DNA of 64,000 bases from Nitrospira sp. (GTDB taxonomy: Bacteria > Nitrospirota > Nitrospiria > Nitrospirales > Nitrospiraceae): the NCBI GenBank assembly GCA_029194535.1, contig JARFXR010000003.1, positions 1 through 64,000 on the forward strand. Reading direction: 5' to 3'. Both the position numbers and the translations under genes were made by a program. Shown piece by piece: positions 8,596 to 16,607 of the stretch (positions within the stretch are counted from its first letter, which is position 1; every line of letters starts with the position of its first letter). Under the pieces are notes generated by a model. The model made no database searches and was not told where the DNA came from. It saw nothing but the letters and a program-made list of their open reading frames with translations.

Positions 8596-9669
8596 ATGCT
8601 GCATCAAGCCAATATTGCTCTTCGGAAGCATCCGCTCCGACTCGTGCTCCTCGTCTTCGTTGTATTGGCACTCACGATTTCGCCACAACCGGCCATCGCG
8701 TTCAATTGGGTCCCGACTGACGAGGAATTAAAGAAGTACCGCCAGGGTTGGAATCCATTTTCCGAGGGACCGTTGCTGATCCAGTCCGTGGATATTCATC
8801 CAAAGGGCCAGCTCTCAGTCCGCCCCTTCGTCTTTTCGTCGATCTCCGAGAAGAGCTACGGCAATACGCTGTCTTTGCCGAACCATGCCAATCCGGGACC
8901 GGTCCACACCTACGCGGTGTCGCCTTTGATTACAGGCGCCTACGGCCTGACCAATCACGTGGAGCTCGGTCTGGCCACCTCGATGATTGCGTTCTGGTCC
9001 AAGGACTCTCAGGCCTACAACGAAGGAAAAGGCGGCCCCTGGTTTACCGACACGGGCATGGGCGATACCTCGATCGTCATGAAGTACCGACCGGTCGTCC
9101 AGGATCCCGATACCGCGCGACCTTCGTTTACGCTGTACTCGCAAATCGTGCTCCCTACCAGTCGATGGACCGATACCAACCGGCCTCCCGGCGGTTTCGC
9201 GCCTCTTGGCCGTCTCCCCGCCACAAGGTTCGGGGAGTTGGGATTCACCGAAGGGTTGACGTTCAGAAAGAACTTGAAGCCCTTCAGGATCAGCGGAGGG
9301 GTCTACTACACCTTTTCGGCACCGGGCAGCGATAACGGCACGACCACCTATGTCGGCGACGTCATCAACACCAGATTGATCTTCGAGCACTTCCTCAATG
9401 ATAAGCAGGGTCTGGCCTACAACCTCGAATTCGTCACGGTCAGCACCGCGACCTGGCGCGCAGACGGCCACGCGATCAATCGCGGTCCCATCAACGGATC
9501 CACCGTGATCGGCGTGGAGCCGGCCATTCAGTTCAAATTCACCGACTCTCTGGTCGGAGCGGTCGGCGTGCTGTTCACGGTTGCGGGCCAGAACGCGGGG
9601 GATGCCATTTATCCTAATTTTTCCATGCAGTGGTACTGGAACAAGGGCAAGAAGGTCATCATGCGGTAA
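8596..9669 (+). CDS. Outer-membrane beta-barrel protein (transporter-like)
   Basis: A 357-aa exported barrel. The start at 8596 is fixed by the promoter just upstream and gives a signal peptide (hydrophobic LVLLVFVVLALTI, cleavage near PAIA-F). The mature chain alternates short strands with turns (VELGLATSMIAFW, SIVMKYRPVV, GGVYYTFSAPG) and ends in a strand with FSMQWYWNKGKK, like the MetA/phenol-degradation-type barrel family of small-molecule transporters. It is transcribed divergently from the XRE-PBP regulator out of a shared AT-rich control region, so the same ligand may control both. The substrate is unknown. Confidence 0.75.
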   Translation: MLHQANIALRKHPLRLVLLVFVVLALTISPQPAIAFNWVPTDEELKKYRQGWNPFSEGPLLIQSVDIHPKGQLSVRPFVFSSISEKSYGNTLSLPNHANPGPVHTYAVSPLITGAYGLTNHVELGLATSMIAFWSKDSQAYNEGKGGPWFTDTGMGDTSIVMKYRPVVQDPDTARPSFTLYSQIVLPTSRWTDTNRPPGGFAPLGRLPATRFGELGFTEGLTFRKNLKPFRISGGVYYTFSAPGSDNGTTTYVGDVINTRLIFEHFLNDKQGLAYNLEFVTVSTATWRADGHAINRGPINGSTVIGVEPAIQFKFTDSLVGAVGVLFTVAGQNAGDAIYPNFSMQWYWNKGKKVIMR

Positions 9670-9709
9670 CCAGTCGCCGACTTGGGATGGGACGCCGGCC
9701 GGCTTGATT

Positions 9710-9871
9710 ATGGACGAGCAATCTGGGACACATACGCAGAATCACGCCGGTGTCGAACAGGCCATGCCGGCAGCTTTGAAGGGCATCCGCTTTGGTTCCG
9801 TGGAGATCCTCGTTCATGACTCCAACGTGGTCCGGATCGAACGGAAGGAAAAGACACGATTCGACAAGTAG
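9710..9871 (+). CDS. YezD family (DUF2292) small protein
   Basis: A 53-aa peptide beginning at the ATG at 9710. It contains the DUF2292 signature IRFGSVEILVHDSNVVRIERKEK. The family has no proven biochemical role, but members often sit beside sulfur-compound uptake genes. Here it precedes an Asp/Glu-racemase-type gene and a NitT/TauT-class ABC importer in the same direction (14 bases to the next start), which fits a sulfonate or sulfur-acquisition operon. Confidence 0.8.
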   Translation: MDEQSGTHTQNHAGVEQAMPAALKGIRFGSVEILVHDSNVVRIERKEKTRFDK

Positions 9872-9884
9872 GACGGAAAGACAT

Positions 9885-10655
9885 ATGACGGACACTCCTC
9901 TTGAGCGGCCCCCTCACATCGGCATCATCGCCGGGACGGCCGAAGGTGCGGCGCTCTGCTATCGGACCTTGTGTCACGAGGCGGAGAAGTTCATGGGCCG
10001 TCATGCCCATCCTGAAATCACGCTGCATACGTTCTCGCTGCGTTCGTACTTCGATCTCATCGACCGTGACGATTGGTCCGGTGTCGCAGATCTCTTATCG
10101 CGATCGGCGAGCACACTGGCGAACGCGGGGGCAGACCTGATCATCTGCCCGAACAATACGTTGCACCGCGCCTACGATCTGGTCCATTCACCGGTACCCT
10201 GGCTCCATATCGCGGCAGTGGTGTCGGAAGAAGCGGCCGGCAGAAAGTTTCAACGCGTGGGACTCCTGGGCACCCAGACCGTGATGGAGGGCACGATCTA
10301 TCTTCCACACCTGACTCGAAGAGGAATCGAACCGGTGATTCCGGATACTCAAGCGAGGATCCGCATTCAACACATTATCCGGACCGAACTGATCGGAGGG
10401 TACAGCAATCCCGAATCACGCTCATATCTGCGGGAAGTCATTGCCGAGCTTGCGGCCACGGGAGCCGAGGCCGTCATCTTGGGCTGCACGGAGCTCCCGT
10501 TGATCCTGTCGGACGAGCTGTCGCCGATTCCGCTCTTGGATTCCACACGGTTGCTGGCCGGGTCCGCGCTGCAGCGTGTCACGTCGCGCCGAAGGGATCC
10601 TGCCGTTCGTAACAATAGGCCTGTCATCGCCGGACATGAGGAATATTCACGATAA
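9885..10655 (+). CDS. Asp/Glu racemase superfamily protein with an atypical active site
   Basis: A 256-aa cytosolic protein of the aspartate/glutamate racemase fold: GIIAGTAEGA near the N-terminus, ICPNNTLH at residues 87-94 and LGCTELPLIL at residues 199-208. In canonical two-base racemases the first motif reads PCNT(A/M)H with a catalytic Cys; here that position is Asn90 (a Cys lies two residues earlier, Cys88), while the second catalytic Cys (Cys201) is kept. A one-base epimerase, an isomerase or a non-racemizing role is therefore possible. The ATG at 9885 follows GGAAAG. It lies between yezD-like and the ABC importer genes (8-base gap downstream). Confidence 0.82.
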   Translation: MTDTPLERPPHIGIIAGTAEGAALCYRTLCHEAEKFMGRHAHPEITLHTFSLRSYFDLIDRDDWSGVADLLSRSASTLANAGADLIICPNNTLHRAYDLVHSPVPWLHIAAVVSEEAAGRKFQRVGLLGTQTVMEGTIYLPHLTRRGIEPVIPDTQARIRIQHIIRTELIGGYSNPESRSYLREVIAELAATGAEAVILGCTELPLILSDELSPIPLLDSTRLLAGSALQRVTSRRRDPAVRNNRPVIAGHEEYSR

Positions 10656-10663
10656 GGAGCACC

Positions 10664-11632
10664 ATGCCTCTCATCATCTCGATTGCATGTGCCGCTTGGT
10701 TTATGGTTATCCTTCCGACCTTCGTCGCCGCAGGCGATACGATCCGCGTGGGCCACTTTCCCAACGTGACGCATGTCCAAGGCGTGGTCGCACAGCATCT
10801 TTCGCGGACCGGCCGCGGCTGGTTTGAAGAGCGGCTGGGAAAGGACGTCAAAATTGAATGGTACGTCTATAATGCAGGGCCGAGCGCGATGGAGGCGATC
10901 CTGGCGGATTCCATCGACCTCGCCTATGTCGGTCCGAGCCCCGCGTTGAACACCTATACGAAATCCGGCGGAGAGGAAATTCGCATCATTGCGGGAGCGG
11001 CTGCCGGAGGGGCCGCCCTCGTCGTCCAACCGGATTCCGGCCTCGCGAAGCCGGCGGATTTTCGCGGAAAGACCATCGCCACGCCGCAGCTCGGCAACAC
11101 CCAGGACGTCGCCTGCCGGGCGTGGCTGAGCAACGGGGGATTGAGGATCACGCAGACCGGCGGTGATGCCTTTATCGTTCCGACGGCAAACCCGGAGCAG
11201 TTCGCGCTCTTCAAAAGCAAGAAGCTCGACGCCGTCTGGACCGTGGAACCGTGGGTCTCCCGGTTGGAGCGCGACGCAGGAGGAAAAATCCTCGTGGAGC
11301 AATCGAAGGACAGCATCACCGTCCTCGTGTCGAGCGTGAAGTTTCTGAAATCAAAGCGGGAACTGGTCAAACGGTTCGCACAGGCCCATCGAGAACTGAC
11401 CGCGTGGATTGTCGAGCATCCGGACGAAGCGAAGCGAATGATCCAGCAGGAACTGGTCGCCGAGACCCGCGCAGAGGTGTCCGCGGATTTGATCGGGCTG
11501 GCCTGGAAACGGATCGCACTGACCGGCGACGTCGCGCTCGACGAATACCAACACTTCCTTGCGAATGCACAGCGCGCCGGCTTCATCCGTCAGACACCCG
11601 ACCTCTCCCGGCTCATAGAAAGGCTGCGCTGA
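10664..11632 (+). CDS. NitT/TauT-type ABC transporter substrate-binding protein
   Basis: Periplasmic ligand-binding component (322 aa) of a sulfonate/nitrate/taurine-class importer. A signal peptide (LIISIACAAWFMVILP...AAGD) precedes IRVGHFPNVTHVQGVVAQ, the SsuA/TauA-like GPSPALNTYTKSGG and FRGKTIATPQLGNTQD, which form the anion-binding cleft. The gene begins just after the racemase-like gene and its stop is one base from the ATPase start, so all belong to one operon. The ligand cannot be read from sequence; aliphatic sulfonates are a reasonable guess given the YezD neighbour. Confidence 0.88.
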   Translation: MPLIISIACAAWFMVILPTFVAAGDTIRVGHFPNVTHVQGVVAQHLSRTGRGWFEERLGKDVKIEWYVYNAGPSAMEAILADSIDLAYVGPSPALNTYTKSGGEEIRIIAGAAAGGAALVVQPDSGLAKPADFRGKTIATPQLGNTQDVACRAWLSNGGLRITQTGGDAFIVPTANPEQFALFKSKKLDAVWTVEPWVSRLERDAGGKILVEQSKDSITVLVSSVKFLKSKRELVKRFAQAHRELTAWIVEHPDEAKRMIQQELVAETRAEVSADLIGLAWKRIALTGDVALDEYQHFLANAQRAGFIRQTPDLSRLIERLR

Positions 11633-11633
11633 C

Positions 11634-12440
11634 ATGCTCGCGCCCGAACAGGCTCCTGTACGAGTCGCGGACACGAAACTGGTTCTCGAACACGTGTCGA
11701 AGTGGTTCAAGACCCGCTCGTTGAACGTCCACGCGCTCGACGATGTCACGCTTCGGATCGCCGAGGGGGAGTTCGTCTGCCTCGTGGGACCGAGCGGCTG
11801 CGGGAAATCGACCTTGCTCAATATCATTGCCGGCCTCGACCGAGCCGACCGCGGCCTCGTGCAAGCCGACGGACAGCCGATCACCGGCCCAGGTCCGCAC
11901 CGCCTCATGATGTTCCAGGAAGCCGCCCTCTTCCCTTGGCTCACGGTGCTGGGCAACGTGCTGTTCGGTCTGAAGCTCAACAGCGGATTGAATGCGGCAG
12001 AACGCCGTGAGAAAGCCGAGTATTTTCTCGAACTCGTCGGCCTGAAGCGCTTCATGCACTCCAACGTCCACGAGCTCTCCGGCGGCATGAAGCAGCGTGT
12101 GGCGCTGGCCCGCGCGCTGGCGCCGCAACCGAGCGTGTTGCTGATGGATGAACCGTTCGCCGCGTTGGACGCCTTGACGCGCGAACAACTGTACGGCGAC
12201 CTCCAGCGCATTTGGAGCCACCATCGTAAAACCATCGTCTTCGTCACACACAACGTGCGCGAAGCCGTGTGTCTCGGAAGCCGTGTCATTCTCTTTTCCC
12301 CGCATCCCGGACGGATTCGCGAAGAATTCGCCATTCCCCTGCCGCGGCCCCGCGACATCAACAGCGTCGAACTCGCCCGCTATGCAACGGAGATCACACG
12401 GGTCTTGAAAGGATACGTGCAGTCGGAGGTGGCAGGATGA
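11634..12440 (+). CDS. NitT/TauT-type ABC transporter ATP-binding protein
   Basis: ATPase (268 aa) of the SsuB/TauB/NrtD class. Walker A is GPSGCGKST, the Q-loop follows in MMFQEAALFPWL, the signature is LSGGMKQRVALARAL, Walker B is VLLMDEPFAALD and the H-loop is VFVTHNVREA. The start ATG lies one base after the upstream stop and its own stop overlaps the permease start (ATGA), so translation is coupled through all three transporter genes. It powers import of the ligand bound by the preceding protein. Confidence 0.92.
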   Translation: MLAPEQAPVRVADTKLVLEHVSKWFKTRSLNVHALDDVTLRIAEGEFVCLVGPSGCGKSTLLNIIAGLDRADRGLVQADGQPITGPGPHRLMMFQEAALFPWLTVLGNVLFGLKLNSGLNAAERREKAEYFLELVGLKRFMHSNVHELSGGMKQRVALARALAPQPSVLLMDEPFAALDALTREQLYGDLQRIWSHHRKTIVFVTHNVREAVCLGSRVILFSPHPGRIREEFAIPLPRPRDINSVELARYATEITRVLKGYVQSEVAG

Positions 12441-13207
12441 TCGTACGATGGCTGGCCGCCATGCTCTTCTTCGTCGGACTGGTCCTGGCGTGGCACCTGG
12501 TGGTGCAGGCTCATATTTGGTCCCCGCTCCTGCTCCCTTCCCCGGCCGGCGTCTTCGAGTATCTCCGGAGCGCCGCCCAGGACGGTTCGCTCTTGGAGGC
12601 CACGGTCGTGACCGTCCGACGGCTGCTCATCGGGTACGGTTTGGGTATTGTGGTCGGTCTTCCGCTCGGCCTCCTGACGGCATCCTCCCGATGGAGCCAC
12701 GACACGATCGGCATTCTGGCGCTTGGACTCCAGACGCTTCCCAGCGTCTGTTGGGTGCCGCTGGCCTTGCTCTGGTTCGGGCAGACTGAATCCGCCATGC
12801 TCTTTGTGGTCGTGATGGGAACCCTGTGGTCGCTCATCATCGCGACCGACAACGGCGTGAGGACCATCCCGCCCATCTACACACGCGCGGCCCGGAGCAT
12901 GGGCTCGACCGGCCTGCACACCTGGACTCACGTGGTCCTGCCCGCCGCGCTCCCCTTCCTCCTGAGCGGGATGAAGCAAGGCTGGGCGTTCGCCTGGCGC
13001 TCCCTCATGGCCGCCGAAATCTTCGTGACGATCCTGACGGGGTTCGGCCTCGGACATCTGTTGCACTACGGTCGGGAATTGAACGCGATGGATCAAGTCA
13101 TCGGAGTCATGCTGGTGATCGTGGTGATCGGTCTCGCCGTGGACAAGACCTTGTTCGCTCCGATCGAACGGTTCCTCCATCGACGTTGGGGAACCGCCCA
13201 ACACTAA
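12437..13207 (+). CDS. NitT/TauT-type ABC transporter permease
   Basis: Inner-membrane permease (256 aa) of the SsuC/TauC class, with about six membrane helices and the conserved cytoplasmic loop SMGSTGLHTWTHVVLPAALP that docks on the ATPase. The ATG at 12437 overlaps the ATPase stop by four bases (ATGA), which fixes the start. It ends the operon; a MITE-like repeat follows in the next intergenic space. Confidence 0.92.
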   Translation: MIVRWLAAMLFFVGLVLAWHLVVQAHIWSPLLLPSPAGVFEYLRSAAQDGSLLEATVVTVRRLLIGYGLGIVVGLPLGLLTASSRWSHDTIGILALGLQTLPSVCWVPLALLWFGQTESAMLFVVVMGTLWSLIIATDNGVRTIPPIYTRAARSMGSTGLHTWTHVVLPAALPFLLSGMKQGWAFAWRSLMAAEIFVTILTGFGLGHLLHYGRELNAMDQVIGVMLVIVVIGLAVDKTLFAPIERFLHRRWGTAQH

Positions 13208-13565
13208 CCCCAATTCGAACGTAATTCCATCGGCCTGGCCGTGCGCCGCAGCGGGTGTTGCGGCGATTGGGCGCCCATCTCACCCGCCCGCCCCGACCGC
13301 GCCAACACGCGGTCTCTACCCGAAGCGCCCAGCGGAAGGAATACGGCGACTCAGGTCGTCGGGTAGCAGGTCAGTGTCCCCTTGCGTCATGCCCGCGAAG
13401 GCGGGCATCCACTCCTCGATCAAGACTCCATACGGAGGAGAAGACCTTGACTGGATTCCCGCTTCCGCGGGAATGACAAACTTCAGTGGATCTGATGGCA
13501 AACTGACCCGCTGCCGGTCACCGGTTCAACTGGCACCCAATTTGTCGGTATGATACGGTAGCGCC
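13208..13565. other. Intergenic region holding a MITE-like repeat
   Basis: A 358-base gap between the ABC permease and the histidine kinase. The first 150 bases show no convincing gene, promoter or terminator. The rest, from about 13361 to 13518, is copy 1 of a repeat family described separately; it ends about 48 bases before the kinase start and so may lie in the kinase promoter region. Confidence 0.6.
13361..13518 (+). repeat. MITE-like element, copy 1
   Basis: About 158 bases flanked by imperfect inverted ends (left GGTAGCAGGTCAGTGT, right GCAAACTGACCCGCTGCC). Inside are two palindromes: ATGCCCGCGAAGGCGGGCAT near 13389-13408 and ATTCCCGCTTCCGCGGGAAT near 13454-13473. The same ends and palindromes recur near 54.6 and 61.8 kb. 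No coding capacity, so it would depend on a transposase elsewhere if mobile. Confidence 0.75.
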
Positions 13566-15119
13566 ATGAACCGCTCTCCGACGGGGTGGTTTCGCCATCT
13601 CTCGATCGGACAAAAGTTTCTCGTCTCCTTTGGGCTGATCCTCTCGCTCTTGGCGCTGAGCCTGACGGCGCTCTTGTTCTATCTCTCCCGCATCAACAGC
13701 TATGTCGACCGACATAAGCGGATCACCGTCCCCGCCATCGTCACCGCCGCCGACATGCAGCGGGATGCCTATGACCTGAAGCTGGCCCTGCATCTTCACG
13801 TTGAACGGAACTCCTCCGATTCTCTGACCGAGACGCTCGCCGAGATGGATCGCCACACCGCGGATATCCGAAACGCGCTGGACCTTTACAAGCGCACTCA
13901 TGCGGCGCGCACCCATCCCGTCCTGTACGGGATGTTGGAGGAGCATCGGCGCATCGATCTGGCGGACAGGGAGGATCGGGCGATCGAGGATATCGCCGCG
14001 TCGCTGGCTGAACTGACCGCCGCGTGGAAGCGTTTGCCCGTGCAGATCGCCCCAGCCCGACCGGACATGGCGTTGACCGATCGGCTCATGACGCGAGTCC
14101 TCGACGGCCTCAATCAACTCGTCGAAGCCCACACACAGATCGACATTGAAATGAAACACGAAGGGGATCGTCTGCTCGGCCGTGCGCGCCTCATCGCGTT
14201 GGCTCTGACCCTGTTGCTGGGCCTGGTCATCGCCGCCACCTATGTGCTGGCCACCAGGCACATTGCCCGTCCGCTCACGACGTTGGCCGCAACAGCCGAT
14301 CAAGTCGCCCATCACGATCTCACAGCCCAGTTCATGCCTTGGCCCAGTCGCGACGAGGTCGGCACGCTCGCGGGCTCGCTGGCTACCATGCTGGCCGGCT
14401 TGCGGGAACACAGCACCGCGCTCATCCGCAAAACCAAAGAGCTCGAAGCCTTCACCTATTCGATCGCGCACGACCTCAAAGGTCCATTGCGCGAGATCGA
14501 AGGCTTCTCGTCGCTGCTGGAGAAGCAGTTCGCCGATTCCGGAGACGCGCAAGCCAACCATCACATCGGGGTGATCAGGTCCTCGGCCATCCGGCTGACG
14601 CACATGATCGACGCGTTATTGAAATATTCCCGGCTCGAGCAGCAGGAACTCCCCAAACAACGGTTCAACGTGCGGGACATGATCCAAAACCTGGTCAACG
14701 ACCGGTCGGCTTCCGGGCAGATCGCGGATCGGGCGGTTCACGTCGATCTCCCGTTCGATGAGCTCTACGGAGAGCCCGTCAGCGTCCGACAGGCTCTCGC
14801 CAATATATTCGACAACGCGGTCAAATTTTCCCGCGGCCGACCGAATCCAGACATTCGTATCAGCGGCGCGGAAGACCCCGTGCAACAGGTGATCCGAATC
14901 ACGGATAACGGGATCGGCATCGAAGCGGCTCAGACCGAGAAGATCTTCGGGCTATTCGAGCGCCTGCACGGCCCTCAGGACTACGAAGGCACCGGGGTCG
15001 GACTGGCGATCGTGAAACTGGTCATGGACAAGCATCACGGTCGAGTCTGGGTCGAATCGACGCCAGGCACTGGGAGTACGTTTTCTCTCGCGTTCCCTCA
15101 CGGGAACATCGGCACGTGA
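13566..15119 (+). CDS. Membrane sensor histidine kinase (HAMP-HisKA-HATPase)
   Basis: A 517-aa kinase. Two membrane helices (about residues 20-42 and 205-230) bracket a periplasmic sensor region of about 160 residues. A HAMP linker follows, then the HisKA box FTYSIAHDLKGPLRE with phosphoacceptor His302, and a HATPase domain (N box FDNAVKFSR, G1 DNGIGIE, G2 GTGVGLAIVK). It autophosphorylates on an unknown signal and most likely passes phosphate to the sigma-54 response regulator encoded directly downstream. The three exported toxin-like genes come next on the same strand. Confidence 0.92.
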   Translation: MNRSPTGWFRHLSIGQKFLVSFGLILSLLALSLTALLFYLSRINSYVDRHKRITVPAIVTAADMQRDAYDLKLALHLHVERNSSDSLTETLAEMDRHTADIRNALDLYKRTHAARTHPVLYGMLEEHRRIDLADREDRAIEDIAASLAELTAAWKRLPVQIAPARPDMALTDRLMTRVLDGLNQLVEAHTQIDIEMKHEGDRLLGRARLIALALTLLLGLVIAATYVLATRHIARPLTTLAATADQVAHHDLTAQFMPWPSRDEVGTLAGSLATMLAGLREHSTALIRKTKELEAFTYSIAHDLKGPLREIEGFSSLLEKQFADSGDAQANHHIGVIRSSAIRLTHMIDALLKYSRLEQQELPKQRFNVRDMIQNLVNDRSASGQIADRAVHVDLPFDELYGEPVSVRQALANIFDNAVKFSRGRPNPDIRISGAEDPVQQVIRITDNGIGIEAAQTEKIFGLFERLHGPQDYEGTGVGLAIVKLVMDKHHGRVWVESTPGTGSTFSLAFPHGNIGT

Positions 15120-15181
15120 GTTTTTGAAACCGTCGCTCCGTGCGGGAAGACAGAAAGAGAATAGGAACGGCGACAGACGAC

Positions 15182-16525
15182 ATGCGCGCCCTCATCATCG
15201 ACGACGAAGAATATGTCCGCCTGGTGCTCCAGCAGGCCCTGCGGGAGGAGGGCTGCGAGGTGACCGCGGCCAAGAACGGCAAGATCGGCATCGAACTGCT
15301 CCAATCGACCACGTTCGACTTCGTCGTCACCGATCTCCGCATGCCGGGCATCGACGGCAAAGCCGTGTTGAAATGGGTCAAGGAGCACCAGGCCGAGGTC
15401 GATGTCGTGGTGCTGACCGGACACGGCGACGTCAAGGATGCCGTCGAGGCCATGCGACGAGGGGCGTGGGACTTTCTGATCAAGGACACGCCGTTCGATG
15501 CGACCGTCGTCAAGTCGGCCCTGGCCAAACTGCGCACCATGCGCGCGCTGCGAAAAGAGAATCTCGCGGCTCGCCACGGGGGATTCAGTCGCGACGTGAT
15601 CGTGGAGGGAACGAGCCACGCCTGGCGGCAGCTCAGAACTCAGATTACGAAGGTCGCTCCCTCGAATGCGCCGATCCTCATTCAGGGCGAGACCGGCTCC
15701 GGCAAAGAAGTCGTGGCGCGGCTGCTGCATGATCTCAGCACCCGGGCGAGCGGCCCGTTCTTGTCCGTCAACTGCGGCGCCGTGAACCGGGAACTGCTGG
15801 AAAGTGAGCTGTTCGGGCACGAGCGAGGGTCGTTCACGGGCGCAACATCGCCCAAGCAGGGTCTCGTCGAAGCCGCTGAGGGCGGCACACTTTTTCTCGA
15901 CGAGATCGGCGAGATGCCGGGACCGATGCAGGTGACTCTCCTACGATTTCTCGATCGAGGCGAGTACCGACCGGTGGGCAGCACGAGAACTCTGCACGCC
16001 GACGTGCGCCTCGTCGGAGCGACGAATCAGGACATCCAGGCGCTGGTCGGGCAAGGACGCTTCCGCGAAGATCTGTTCTATCGGATCAATACCGTGACCC
16101 TGCAGGTCCCGCCGCTTCGTGAGCGCACGGAAGACATTGCGCCCCTGGCCGAACATCTTCTCCACAACGTCCGGGCTCCGGGATCTTCGATCCGCCGACT
16201 TTCGGCGAATGCGCTCGGACGGCTGACATCCTACCGGTGGCCCGGCAATATTCGAGAACTGCGCAACGTCATTGAACGCCTCGTGATGCTGGGCACAGGC
16301 ACGGACGCCATCACGGACGAAGAGGTCAGGCAGGTCTTGCCAAAGCCCCACGACAGGCTTCCGCGAGAGGAGCTGTCGCGCGCCTCGCTCGAGGAAGTCG
16401 AACGCCGGCACATCAAGCTGGTGCTCGATGCCTGTGACGGCAACAAGACACAGGCGGCCAAGATCCTGGCCATCGATTACAAGACGTTGCTGAGTAAGTT
16501 GAAGAAAGACGACCCGGACCGTTGA
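15182..16525 (+). CDS. NtrC-family sigma-54-dependent response regulator
   Basis: A 447-aa regulator in three parts: receiver domain (DDEE acidic pocket, phosphoacceptor Asp51 in TDLRMPG), AAA+ activator domain (Walker A GETGSGKE near residue 169, a GSFTGA variant of the sigma-54 contact loop GAFTGA, Walker B LFLDEIGEM, WPGNIRELRN), and a Fis-type helix-turn-helix at the end (GNKTQAAKILAIDYKTL). The ATG at 15182 begins directly at the receiver domain; an upstream GTG at 15140 would add an unlikely extension. Partner of the preceding kinase. Targets are unknown; I see no -24/-12 site directly before the next gene. Confidence 0.9.
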   Translation: MRALIIDDEEYVRLVLQQALREEGCEVTAAKNGKIGIELLQSTTFDFVVTDLRMPGIDGKAVLKWVKEHQAEVDVVVLTGHGDVKDAVEAMRRGAWDFLIKDTPFDATVVKSALAKLRTMRALRKENLAARHGGFSRDVIVEGTSHAWRQLRTQITKVAPSNAPILIQGETGSGKEVVARLLHDLSTRASGPFLSVNCGAVNRELLESELFGHERGSFTGATSPKQGLVEAAEGGTLFLDEIGEMPGPMQVTLLRFLDRGEYRPVGSTRTLHADVRLVGATNQDIQALVGQGRFREDLFYRINTVTLQVPPLRERTEDIAPLAEHLLHNVRAPGSSIRRLSANALGRLTSYRWPGNIRELRNVIERLVMLGTGTDAITDEEVRQVLPKPHDRLPREELSRASLEEVERRHIKLVLDACDGNKTQAAKILAIDYKTLLSKLKKDDPDR

Positions 16526-16607
16526 TTCGACGTCTCTCGCGTTTCGCTCCTTCGGACGGAACGGGGTGTTTCGCTGTTGCGGCTTGCAGAAGATATTCAC
16601 TTTTTCA

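Noticed and set aside
13372..13500. Palindromic repeats could be a CRISPR array
   Set aside because: There are only two different palindromes with unequal spacing and no regular spacers or cas genes.
16526..16607. Sigma-54 promoter before the first toxin-like gene
   Set aside because: The GG and GC candidates (GGGGTGTTTCGCTGTTGC) are 12 bases apart rather than 10 and the rest of the consensus is missing.
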